A DNA stretch of 64,000 bases from PALSA-612 sp963776375 (GTDB lineage: Bacteria; Actinomycetota; Thermoleophilia; Gaiellales; Gaiellaceae). The stretch covers positions 6,334 to 70,333 of the forward strand of contig CAVZMF010000007.1 in assembly GCA_963776375.1 (NCBI GenBank), read 5' to 3'. Below, one piece after another: positions 26,165-33,682 of the stretch. A model generated the notes under the pieces. That model had not been told where the DNA came from. It worked only from the letters and a program-made list of their open reading frames with translations, and did no database searches. The position numbers and the translations under genes are program-made. The number at the start of each line of letters is the position of its first letter. The stretch's first letter is position 1.

Positions 26165-26481
26165 GCGTGAGCTTCCTGATCGAGCTGACCGTGCTGATCC
26201 TGGCCGCGTTCCTCGGTGTCGAGGTGATCTCGAAGGTGCCGACGCTACTGCACACGCCGCTGATGTCGGGCACGAACGCCATCCACGGCATCGTCATCGT
26301 CGGCGCGATCATCGTCGCCGGGATCCCGGGGCAGCCCGTCTGGCTCCGCATCGTCTCGCTCGCAGCCGTCGCGCTCGCGACCGGCAACGTCGTCGGCGGC
26401 TTCGTCGTCACCGACCGGATGCTGGAGATGTTCAAGCGGCGGAAGCCCGCGCCCGCTGAGGAAGCGGAGAAGCCCGAGTGA
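26161..26481 (+). CDS. pntAb: NAD(P) transhydrogenase subunit alpha part 2
   Basis: 106 residues with three to four membrane helices, the dIIa component. FLGVEVISKVPTLLHTPLMS and GTNAIHGIVIVGAI are the typical conserved blocks, followed by GNVVGGFVVTDRMLEMFKRR at the cytoplasmic end. It overlaps pntA at the 5' end and pntB at the 3' end by four bases each, so the three subunits are translationally coupled. Confidence 0.93.
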   Translation: MSVSFLIELTVLILAAFLGVEVISKVPTLLHTPLMSGTNAIHGIVIVGAIIVAGIPGQPVWLRIVSLAAVALATGNVVGGFVVTDRMLEMFKRRKPAPAEEAEKPE

Positions 26482-27893
26482 CCGCACTGCCGCTCGCGAG
26501 CATCAGCCGCACCGACTGGATCTCGCTCGCCTACATCGTCACGATCGTCTGCTTCATCCTCGCGCTCCGCTTCCTGTCCGACCCGGCGCGCGCGCGCAGG
26601 GGCAACCAGATCGGCGCCTTCGGCATGGCCGTCGCGATCGTCGCCACGTTCTTCCTCCCCCAGGTCAAGGAGTACTGGCCGACTCTCGTCGTGATGGCCA
26701 TCGCAGCGCCCATCGGGGCGTATGCGGCACGCGCGGTGAAGATGACTGCGATGCCGCAGATGGTGGCGCTGTTCAACGGCGTCGGCGGCGGTGCGGCGGC
26801 CCTGATCTCACTTGCGGACTTCCACGAGAGCGCGCCGGCGCCGGACCGGCTGTCGCTGAGCACGTCGATCGCGGTCGTGCTCTCGGCGCTGATCGGCTCG
26901 ATCTCGTTCATGGGCAGCATGGTCGCGTTCGCGAAGCTGCAGGAGCTGATCGGCGGGCGCCCGATCCAGTATCCGGGCCAGCAGTACGGCAATTTCGCCC
27001 TGATCGGCGTGATCGCCGGGCTCGGGATCGCGATCGTCGCCGGCTACGAGCACGAGTGGGTGCTGGCCGTGATCATCGTCCTGTCACTCGCCTTCGGCGC
27101 CCTGTTCGTCCTTCCCATCGGCGGCGCCGACATGCCCGTCGTGATCGCGCTCCTGAACGCGTTCACCGGCGTCGCCACCGCGCTGACCGGCTTCGTGCTG
27201 CACCAGAACGTCCTGATCGTGAGCGGCATGCTCGTCGGCGCGTCGGGAACGCTGCTGACGCTGATGATGGCCCGTGCGATGGGCCGTTCCGTCGCCAACG
27301 TCCTCTTCGGCGCCTTCGGGACGCTGCAGGTGACGGCGGCCGAGGTCGAGGCCGCGGGCGGCGCCGTCCGGCCGACGACGCCCGAGGACGTGGCCGTGAT
27401 GCTCGCTTACGGGCAGCGCGTCGTCATCGTCCCCGGCTACGGCCTCGCGGTCGCGCAGGCGCAGCACGCCGTCCGCGAGCTGGCGACGGAACTGGAGAAG
27501 CGCGGCGTCGACGTCAAGTACGCCATCCATCCCGTCGCCGGCCGCATGCCCGGCCACATGAACGTTCTCCTGGCCGAGGCCAACGTGCCCTACGACCAGC
27601 TCAAGGAGATGGACGAGATCAACCCGGCCTTCGACCAGACGGACGTTGCGCTCGTGATCGGCGCCAACGACGTCACCAACCCGGCGGCCCGCAGCGACAC
27701 GTCCAGCCCGATCTACGGGATGCCGATCCTGAACGTCGACCACGCGCACAACGTCGTCGTCCTGAAGCGCAGCATGAACCCGGGCTTTGCGGGCATCGAC
27801 AACCCGCTCTTCGTCGACCCGAAGACGGTCATGCTCTTCGGCGACGCGAAGGACTCGGTCGAGAAGCTGGTCGCGGCCGTCAAGCGGGTCTAG
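26478..27893 (+). CDS. pntB: NAD(P) transhydrogenase subunit beta
   Basis: 471 residues: an N-terminal membrane domain of about nine helices (dIIb; ALFNGVGGGAAALISL is a conserved helix) and a C-terminal NADP(H)-binding dIII. The dIII blocks are VIVPGYGLAVAQAQHAVREL, HPVAGRMPGHMNVLLAEANV, LVIGANDVTNPAA and VLKRSMNPGFAGIDNPLF. All are intact. Its stop TAG shares its G with the GTG start of the following gene, placing that gene in the same operon. Confidence 0.94.
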   Translation: MTALPLASISRTDWISLAYIVTIVCFILALRFLSDPARARRGNQIGAFGMAVAIVATFFLPQVKEYWPTLVVMAIAAPIGAYAARAVKMTAMPQMVALFNGVGGGAAALISLADFHESAPAPDRLSLSTSIAVVLSALIGSISFMGSMVAFAKLQELIGGRPIQYPGQQYGNFALIGVIAGLGIAIVAGYEHEWVLAVIIVLSLAFGALFVLPIGGADMPVVIALLNAFTGVATALTGFVLHQNVLIVSGMLVGASGTLLTLMMARAMGRSVANVLFGAFGTLQVTAAEVEAAGGAVRPTTPEDVAVMLAYGQRVVIVPGYGLAVAQAQHAVRELATELEKRGVDVKYAIHPVAGRMPGHMNVLLAEANVPYDQLKEMDEINPAFDQTDVALVIGANDVTNPAARSDTSSPIYGMPILNVDHAHNVVVLKRSMNPGFAGIDNPLFVDPKTVMLFGDAKDSVEKLVAAVKRV

Positions 27894-28897
27894 TGGCCGT
27901 TCCGCTGTTCCGGGCCGCGGACGTCTACGAAGCCGTCTCGCCGGATCGGGCACTGGGGGCGGTGCGGGAAGCGTTCGTTGCGTACGCGCGCGGCGAATGG
28001 TCGATGCCGCCGAAGGTCTACGTGCCGGCGTATCCGGCCGGGGACTTCCGGGCGATGCCAGCGCAGGGCGGAGGCTTCGCGCTCCTGAAGTGGATCAGCT
28101 CCTTCCCGGGCAACCCGTCACAGGGCCTGCCGACGGTCATGGGCACCGTGCTGCTCTCAGACGCCTCCTCCGGACGGCTCCTGGCGATACTCGATGCCGC
28201 CTCGCTGACGGCGCTGCGAACCGGTGCGGCCGCCGTGCTGGCTGCGGAGACGCTCGCGCGCCCGGACGCGGAGACGGTCTCGGTCGTCGGGGCGGGCGTG
28301 AACGGCAGAGCCGTGGCTCGCACGTTTCTCGCGCGCGGCCGCCGCGTCTCCCTGTTCGACCTCGACGCCGAGCGCACGAAAGCGGTGGCCGACGAGCTCG
28401 GCGCCGAGGCAGCCGCCTCGGAGGAGGAGGCGCTGGCCGCGGACGTCGTCGCCACGGTCACGCCCGGCAAGCACGTCCTTTTCCGCGAAGGCTCGTTGCG
28501 CGCCGGGCAGCACGTCAGCCTGATGGGCGCGGACGGGCCTGACAAGTGCGAGATCGCCCCCGCCGAGATGGCACGGGTGAGCGTGTTCTGCGACGACTGG
28601 AGGAAGGGTGAACCAGAGAGAACACGCAATCTCGAAGCACGAATCCGCGTCTACTGTGATGACTGGGAGCAAGCGTCCCACGCCGGGGACCTGGCACACG
28701 CGGTGGAGGCCGGGCTCATCACGCGCGAGCGCGTGACGGAGATCGGAGCTGTCCTGGCCGGCGAGGGTGAAGGTCGCCGCAACCCGCACGACATCACGAT
28801 CTTCGACTCCACCGGGCTCGCGATCCAGGACCTGGCGATCGCGCTCGCGGCGTACGAGCGGGCCGGGGAACTCGCCCTGCCGCAGGTCGATCTCTGA
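27893..28897 (+). CDS. Ornithine cyclodeaminase / mu-crystallin family dehydrogenase, with a 22-residue insertion
   Basis: 334 residues. TGAAAVLAAETLARPDA and VSVVGAGVNGRAVARTF are the cofactor-binding helix and Rossmann loop of the family, and FDSTGLAIQDLAIALAAYER is its C-terminal signature. The family includes NAD(P)H-dependent ketimine reductases and alanine dehydrogenases; the substrate is unknown. Near residue 235 the sequence reads VSVFCDDW, then about 14 extra residues, then IRVYCDDW, a partly diverged duplication of 66 bp that is less GC-rich than its surroundings. It overlaps pntB by one base, so it is co-transcribed with the transhydrogenase. Confidence 0.8.
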   Translation: MAVPLFRAADVYEAVSPDRALGAVREAFVAYARGEWSMPPKVYVPAYPAGDFRAMPAQGGGFALLKWISSFPGNPSQGLPTVMGTVLLSDASSGRLLAILDAASLTALRTGAAAVLAAETLARPDAETVSVVGAGVNGRAVARTFLARGRRVSLFDLDAERTKAVADELGAEAAASEEEALAADVVATVTPGKHVLFREGSLRAGQHVSLMGADGPDKCEIAPAEMARVSVFCDDWRKGEPERTRNLEARIRVYCDDWEQASHAGDLAHAVEAGLITRERVTEIGAVLAGEGEGRRNPHDITIFDSTGLAIQDLAIALAAYERAGELALPQVDL

Positions 28898-28999
28898 ACC
28901 TACGCCCTGGCGCGCGAAAGTGCGCGGCCAGAACCGCGCCGCGCCCCTTTGTCGCGTCGATGTTGCGCCCTACAGCTTCCGAGTGGCCATCGAGGGTGT

Positions 29000-29512
29000 C
29001 TAGGAGACGGCGCCGAGCGAGAGCGGGGGGCCGAGGATCTCGCAGCCGTAGCCTGCGAACAGGCGCACCAGCTCGTCCATCGGCGGCATGACCGCATCGG
29101 TCGGGGGTTCGGGGCCGGTGACGGGAACGCCGTGGCTGACGAAGAACTGCTCGACCCCTGCGGGGCTGGCGGTGACGAGCATGCGTGCACGCTCGGAGCG
29201 GACCACGTAGGCGTGAGGGATCTCGCGGGGGCCGAAGAGGTAGTCGCCTGCCGCGAGGTCGATTCGCTCGTCGCCGACCTGGATCGTGACCTCGCCCTCG
29301 AGGACGTAGAACGTCTCGTCCTCGTTGTGATGCAGGTGTAGAGGAGGCCCGGTGCCGTGCGGGTCGTCGGTCTCGATCTGCGAAAACGCGTTGCCGGTCT
29401 CGGCGCCGGCCGTCTTGACGGTGATGCGCCCGCTCTTCCACCAGACGTCGGCGAGGCCCTTGCCGGACGCGACGCGGTAGGGCTTGGCGACGGTGACGGT
29501 TTCGGGGGGCAT
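29000..29512 (-). CDS. Cupin-domain protein
   Basis: 170 residues. PLHLHHNEDETFYVLEGEV and GDYLFGPREIPHAYVV are cupin motifs 1 and 2 with the usual three His and one Glu as metal ligands. The C-terminal third (EQFFVSHGVPVTGPEPPTDA) matches stand-alone actinobacterial cupins of unknown substrate. AAAGGAC precedes the ATG. It is convergent with the cyclodeaminase gene and divergent from padR. Confidence 0.8.
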   Translation of the reverse strand: MPPETVTVAKPYRVASGKGLADVWWKSGRITVKTAGAETGNAFSQIETDDPHGTGPPLHLHHNEDETFYVLEGEVTIQVGDERIDLAAGDYLFGPREIPHAYVVRSERARMLVTASPAGVEQFFVSHGVPVTGPEPPTDAVMPPMDELVRLFAGYGCEILGPPLSLGAVS

Positions 29513-29758
29513 GGCAGTCCTTTCCGTGGCGAGCGCGAACAGCGTGTCGCGCCCGATGGCTCGGCCAGGTGAGGCGCCGAGATACGAGCTCGAAGCCATC
29601 GAAGGACGCTACCCGGCGGTGACTCCGCGAACGGGTCGCGGTGCGGCATAAGGCCGATTGAGCAACCCACTCTATGGAACTCCACGGCGGAGCGCATCGG
29701 GGACGCGGCGCCGGTGTGTTCTCGAGCCGCGCCTCCGCCACGGTTGGCAATCTTACGC

Positions 29759-29787
29759 TTGACAGATATATCTTTGTGATATATCCT
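29759..29787 (+). promoter_or_regulatory. padR promoter with overlapping palindromic operator
   Basis: TTGACA (29759-29764), a 17-bp spacer and TATCCT (29782-29787) form a near-consensus promoter. The spacer and -10 box contain GATATATC twice (29765-29772 and 29778-29785) separated by five bases; each is itself palindromic. PadR proteins typically bind AT-rich dyads, so this is a likely autoregulatory operator. The start codon is only eight bases past the -10 box, so the mRNA should be leaderless. Confidence 0.8.
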
Positions 29788-29795
29788 CTAGCGGT

Positions 29796-30329
29796 ATGTA
29801 CGAGGCGAACGCAGTGACCTGGGCAGTGCTGGGATTGATCGCGCTCGGGCCCCGCAGCGGTTACGACATCAAGCGTGCGGTCGACCGGTCGATCCGGCAC
29901 TTCTGGGCCGCGAGCTACGGCCAGATCTACCCCGAGCTGAAGCGGCTCGAGGAAGCCGGCTGGATTGTCGGCGACGACGCCCCGCGGGGCGGCCGGGCCC
30001 GGCGCGTCTACCGCATCACGGACGCCGGAACGCAGGCGCTCCGCGGATGGTTCGCAGGCCGCGAGACCCGGATCGAGATGCGTGACGAGTCCCTGCTGCG
30101 GCTGTTCTTCGCGGACGCGCTCCCGCGCGACTACGCGCTCGGCCTCCTCGCCGGACGTCGCGAGGGCTACCGCCAGATGCTCGAGTACCTGAAGAGCCTC
30201 GACGACGGCACAGGGCCCGACCCGCCGTTCGTCGACCTCGTCTACCGCTGGGGCCTCGACTACTGCGAATGGGGAATCGAATGGTGCGATCGTCAGGAGC
30301 TCCGACTGCGCCAGGCGGAGGCGGCGTGA
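29796..30329 (+). CDS. PadR-family transcriptional regulator
   Basis: 177 residues. The N-terminal winged helix has AVLGLIALGPRSGYDIKRAV, SYGQIYPELKRLEEAGWIVG and the wing RRVYRITDAGTQAL; a helical C-terminal dimerisation domain follows (MRDESLLRLFFADALPRDYA). PadR proteins usually repress a neighbouring transporter or enzyme gene and respond to small molecules. The downstream membrane-protein gene overlaps its stop (GTGA), so the pair is co-transcribed from the palindrome-bearing promoter. Confidence 0.9.
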   Translation: MYEANAVTWAVLGLIALGPRSGYDIKRAVDRSIRHFWAASYGQIYPELKRLEEAGWIVGDDAPRGGRARRVYRITDAGTQALRGWFAGRETRIEMRDESLLRLFFADALPRDYALGLLAGRREGYRQMLEYLKSLDDGTGPDPPFVDLVYRWGLDYCEWGIEWCDRQELRLRQAEAA

Positions 30330-31354
30330 CCGACCTCCCAGACCCGACCTGGCGGATGCTGCTGGGCCGTGGCCTGCCGATGTTCGCCGTCGAGGCCGCA
30401 CTCCCCGTCGCGATCTTCTACGGCGTCTGGCGGGCGGCCGGGCTCGGCCCCGCGGTCGTCGTGACCAGCATCGTCGGCGGCGCGATCGTGGTCTGGCAGG
30501 TCCGGCGCGGCTATGACGTCGCGCTCGCCGGCGTTACCTGCGTCTTCCTCGTCATCCAGGCGGTCGTTGCCCTGGCCGCCCACAGCGCGACCGTTTATCT
30601 CGCCCAGCCTGTCGTGCTGAGCGCGCTCTGGGGTGTCGCGTATCTCGTCTCGGTCGCGATCGGCAAGCCGCTGATCGGCGCCTTCGCCAGAGCCTGGTAT
30701 CCATTCCCGCCCGAGTTCAGGGCGAGCCGGGTCTACAAGCGTGAGTTCGGGCTGCAGTCGATCGTCTGGGGCGTCTACTGTCTTCTGCGCGCCGGCCTGC
30801 GGCTCTGGATCCTCCTGTCCAGCGGCGTCGGCGGCTTCCTCGTCGTGTCAACCCTCACCGGCACGCCGATCCTGGTCGCTCTCGTCTTCTGGGGCCTCTG
30901 GCACGCGCGCCGCACGTTCGGCGCGGCAAGTGGCGCCTCAGAGCAGCCGGGCGGGGTCGAACAGGTCGAGATCGGGCGTCTCGCGGCCGAGGATCGCGCC
31001 CGCGACCAGCTCGCCGCACATGAACCCGAGGACCATCCCGTGACCCGAGTATCCGCCGCTCACCCAGAGCCGGTCCTCACCGGGGACGCAACCGACGACG
31101 GGCATGAAGTCCGGCACGAAGCCGAACAGCCCTGCCCAGCGATGGGTCGGCACGACCGGCCAGCCGACCAGGTCGGCCACGAGGCTCTCGAGCGAGCTCT
31201 GGATGGCCGGCGTCGTCTCCTCGCTGGTCGTGAACTCGTCGTCGAGCGCGGTGTCGCGGAAGCCGCCGGCGAGGATGCGGCCATCCTCGCGCTGCTGCCA
31301 GTAGTCGAACCCGTGGCGGCTGTAGTGCGGGCATCCGAACAGCCTCTCGGGTAG
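30326..31354 (+). CDS. VC0807/DUF3159-like polytopic membrane protein, 3' end unclear
   Basis: About 205 residues are clearly protein-like: five to six membrane helices (MFAVEAALPVAIFYGVWRAA, AGVTCVFLVIQAVVALAA, VLSALWGVAYLVSVAIGKPL) and the WYPFPPEFR...YKREFGLQSIVWG block of the family. After WHARRTFGA (about 30930) the frame stays open to 31354 but reads as antisense of the oxidase gene, so the real end is uncertain; a lost stop is likely. GTG 30326 overlaps the padR stop, making it the probable PadR target or partner. Its function is unknown. Confidence 0.6.
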   Translation: MTDLPDPTWRMLLGRGLPMFAVEAALPVAIFYGVWRAAGLGPAVVVTSIVGGAIVVWQVRRGYDVALAGVTCVFLVIQAVVALAAHSATVYLAQPVVLSALWGVAYLVSVAIGKPLIGAFARAWYPFPPEFRASRVYKREFGLQSIVWGVYCLLRAGLRLWILLSSGVGGFLVVSTLTGTPILVALVFWGLWHARRTFGAASGASEQPGGVEQVEIGRLAAEDRARDQLAAHEPEDHPVTRVSAAHPEPVLTGDATDDGHEVRHEAEQPCPAMGRHDRPADQVGHEALERALDGRRRLLAGRELVVERGVAEAAGEDAAILALLPVVEPVAAVVRASEQPLG

Positions 31355-32062
31355 CGGTTCGGTCGCGATCATCTGCCCGCGCGTGGGGATGATCAGACCC
31401 TCGAGCGGGCCGAGGAGGCCGCTCGGATACCCGTCGGTCGCGACGACCACGTGCTCGGCGTCGAGCTCGTCGAGGGACTCGACGCGGCTCTCCTCTCGGA
31501 TGTCGGCGCCTGCCTCCGCCGCCAGCGCCGCGAGGCGGCGCGTCCAGCGGGCAGGCTGCAGCGCCGCATCGGGCGGATGGAACATCGCCGCAGCGAAGAG
31601 TCGGCGGACGGGCTCGGCGAGCTCGTCGCGCCACTCGACGACGAAGCCGTCCTCCCGCAGCAACTCGTACTCGCGGCGGAGCTGCTCCGCCTCCTCCACG
31701 TCGCCCGCAAGCCGGAGGCTGCCCGTGCGGGTGAGAGCATCGCCGGCAAGCGCCTCGATCCGGTCGAGCGCCTGCTCGGTCGAGCGCCAGTAGGCGGCGG
31801 CGCGCCCGCGGCCGATCGCCTCCGCGGCGACGTCGTACGGCGCCGCGCCTCCGCGCAGCGCGAACCCGCCGTTGCGCCCGCTCGCCCCTTCCGCGATCTG
31901 CCGCGCCTCGTGCAGCCGGACCGAGAGTCCCGCCTCGGCGAGGACGCGCGCGCAGGCGCAGCCCGTGACTCCACCCCCGACGACGGCGACGTCCACCGGC
32001 CCATCGAGCCGCCGATCCGCTCGCTCCTCGAACGGATCCTCGAGCCAGTAGGGCGTGCTCAT
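30938..32062 (-). CDS. FAD-dependent amino-acid/amine oxidase (DadA/PuuB-like)
   Basis: 374 residues. VDVAVVGGGVTGCACARVLA and the following acidic VRLHEA form the FAD-binding Rossmann fold; IAEGASGRNGGF is the flavin-contacting block typical of gamma-glutamylputrescine oxidase and related enzymes; LIIPTRGQMIATEPL and SGGYSGHGMVLGFMCGELVA are the middle and C-terminal signatures. It should oxidise an amine or imino acid to an imine. ATG 32062 overlaps the stop of the upstream gene as ATGA. Its 3' end overlaps the open frame of the convergent membrane protein. Confidence 0.82.
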   Translation of the reverse strand: MSTPYWLEDPFEERADRRLDGPVDVAVVGGGVTGCACARVLAEAGLSVRLHEARQIAEGASGRNGGFALRGGAAPYDVAAEAIGRGRAAAYWRSTEQALDRIEALAGDALTRTGSLRLAGDVEEAEQLRREYELLREDGFVVEWRDELAEPVRRLFAAAMFHPPDAALQPARWTRRLAALAAEAGADIREESRVESLDELDAEHVVVATDGYPSGLLGPLEGLIIPTRGQMIATEPLPERLFGCPHYSRHGFDYWQQREDGRILAGGFRDTALDDEFTTSEETTPAIQSSLESLVADLVGWPVVPTHRWAGLFGFVPDFMPVVGCVPGEDRLWVSGGYSGHGMVLGFMCGELVAGAILGRETPDLDLFDPARLL

Positions 32063-32682
32063 TCGTCCTCGAGGAGCCTGGCGAGCTCGATCTTCGGCTC
32101 GAAGTCGATGTAGCCACCGTGCGAGAGGCAGAGCATGTCGAAGTCGAGCTCGAGCAGCTTCTCGACGCTGCGCCGGCCGATCTCGGGGTCGAGGGCAGGA
32201 TCGACCGGGCTCAGCTCCAGCGGGCTCTCGGAGTCGAACCGCCGGACGAGCTCGCCCGCGAACAGGACGGAGAACTCGCCGGGGCGGTGGAGCGCATAGT
32301 GGTGGTACTCCGGGCCGGGTGTGTGGATCGCCTTGAAGTCGGCCGACAGCCGCGTGCCCTCGACGTAGTGCTGGTCGGGCTCGGTGCGCAGGCCCGGCGA
32401 GCCGCGCGGCGAGAGGACCCGGGCGCCGTGCTCGAACCGGTACCGCCAGCACGCGCGCTGGTGGCAGCCCCGGGTCAGGAACGCGACGCCGACTGCGGGG
32501 AAGGCCTCGGCTGCGACGTACATCATCGGGAGCGGGTCGACGAAGATGAATCCCGCGCGCGTGTAGAGCGCGTACGAGTCGCTCTGGGCGCCGCCGATGC
32601 GCTCGTCGGCGAACCACCAGTGGTACAGCTGCGGGCCGATCTGCGTCGTCCTCGGGGCGCGTTGCTCGCTGACCGCTCGCAC
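32059..32682 (-). CDS. Metallo-beta-lactamase-fold protein lacking the zinc motif
   Basis: 207 residues with the layout of the metallo-beta-lactamase fold: SDSYALYTRAGFIFVDPLPM at the N-terminus, IHTPGPEYHHYAL where the family has H-T-P-G-H, and MLCLSHGGYIDF near the C-terminus. Where the H-x-H-x-D-H motif is expected the sequence is GCHQRACWRYRFEHG, so most zinc ligands are missing. It is translationally coupled to the oxidase gene. It may be a non-catalytic or altered-chemistry member; its substrate is unknown. Confidence 0.6.
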   Translation of the reverse strand: MRAVSEQRAPRTTQIGPQLYHWWFADERIGGAQSDSYALYTRAGFIFVDPLPMMYVAAEAFPAVGVAFLTRGCHQRACWRYRFEHGARVLSPRGSPGLRTEPDQHYVEGTRLSADFKAIHTPGPEYHHYALHRPGEFSVLFAGELVRRFDSESPLELSPVDPALDPEIGRRSVEKLLELDFDMLCLSHGGYIDFEPKIELARLLEDE

Positions 32683-32686
32683 GCCG

Positions 32687-33682
32687 TCATCCTAGGCGCC
32701 GCGCGAGCCGGAAGAAACCGTCTCTTTCGGACACGGCTCCGGAGAGCTCGAGCTCGGTGAGGACGGCCGCAACCTCGCCCGCGTCCAGCCCGAGCGCACG
32801 TGCGAGCCCGTCGGCGCCGGACGGCTCGAGCTCGAGCCGGGCCACGACGCGCGACGCGGTCTCGCCCAGCTCAGGCGGCGGCGCCGGCGGCGTCGGCTCG
32901 ATTCCGAACGCCTCCAGCACGTCGGCGACTGCAGTCAGGGGCGTCGCCCCGTTCCGAAGCAGCCGGTTCGACCCCGTAGACAGCGAGCTCGTGATCTCGC
33001 CGGGAACCGCGAACACCTCGCGCCCTTCCTCGAGCGCGAGGTCGGCCGTGATCAGCGCGCCGCTCCGCTCCCGCGCCTCGACCACAACGGTGGCCTGGGT
33101 CAGCCCGGCGATGATCCGGTTGCGTGCAGGAAATCGCCAGGGCGCGGGCTCGACCCCCGGCGCGTACTCGGAGACCACGAGCCCTTGCTCGCCGATGCGC
33201 GCGGCGAGCGCCGCGTGAGCGGCCGGGTAGTCGCGGTCGATCCCGCAGCCGAGCACGCCGACGGTGAGCCCGCTTGCCTCCAACGCTCCGCGATGGGCAT
33301 GGCCGTCGACGCCGCGAGCCAGGCCGCTCACGACCACGAGCCCGGCGGCGGCGAGCTCGCGGCCGAGCAGCGTCGCGACGTCGGCGCCGTACGCCGAGCA
33401 GGAGCGGGCGCCGACGACGGCAACCGCCTTTTGGTCGAGCAGCTCGAGCTCGCCGCCGCCGCGCACGAACAGGCCGACCGGAGCATCGAAGATCGCCGCG
33501 AGCGAGCGCGGGAAGCCCGGCGCCGAGCGCGCGACCCAGCGCAGGCCTCGCCGCTCCAGGTCGGCGAGGTAGGCGCTCGCATCGAACTCTCGCCGGAAGC
33601 GGGCAAAGCGCTCGCCGCGCGGCTCGGCGACGAGGTGGGTGTCGGTGTGAGCCGCGAAGGCCGCGAGCGCGAGCTCGCTCAT
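32687..33682 (-). CDS. dprA: DNA-processing protein DprA
   Basis: 331 residues. The Rossmann-like DprA core has VAVVGARSCSAYGADVATLL, VVVSGLARGVDGHAHRGALE, TVGVLGCGIDRDYPAAHA, FPARNRIIAGLTQATVVVEA and SGALITADLALEEGREVFAV. A C-terminal winged helix follows (SRVVARLELEPSGADGLARA). DprA loads RecA on incoming single-stranded DNA in transformation. ATG 33682 overlaps the comM stop as ATGA. Presence with comM suggests competence ability, but no other competence genes are in the window. Confidence 0.93.
   Translation of the reverse strand: MSELALAAFAAHTDTHLVAEPRGERFARFRREFDASAYLADLERRGLRWVARSAPGFPRSLAAIFDAPVGLFVRGGGELELLDQKAVAVVGARSCSAYGADVATLLGRELAAAGLVVVSGLARGVDGHAHRGALEASGLTVGVLGCGIDRDYPAAHAALAARIGEQGLVVSEYAPGVEPAPWRFPARNRIIAGLTQATVVVEARERSGALITADLALEEGREVFAVPGEITSSLSTGSNRLLRNGATPLTAVADVLEAFGIEPTPPAPPPELGETASRVVARLELEPSGADGLARALGLDAGEVAAVLTELELSGAVSERDGFFRLARRLG

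Noticed and set aside
30938..31354. A genuine C-terminal domain on the padR-linked membrane protein
   Set aside because: The residues read as antisense of conserved oxidase motifs and have no membrane or domain pattern.
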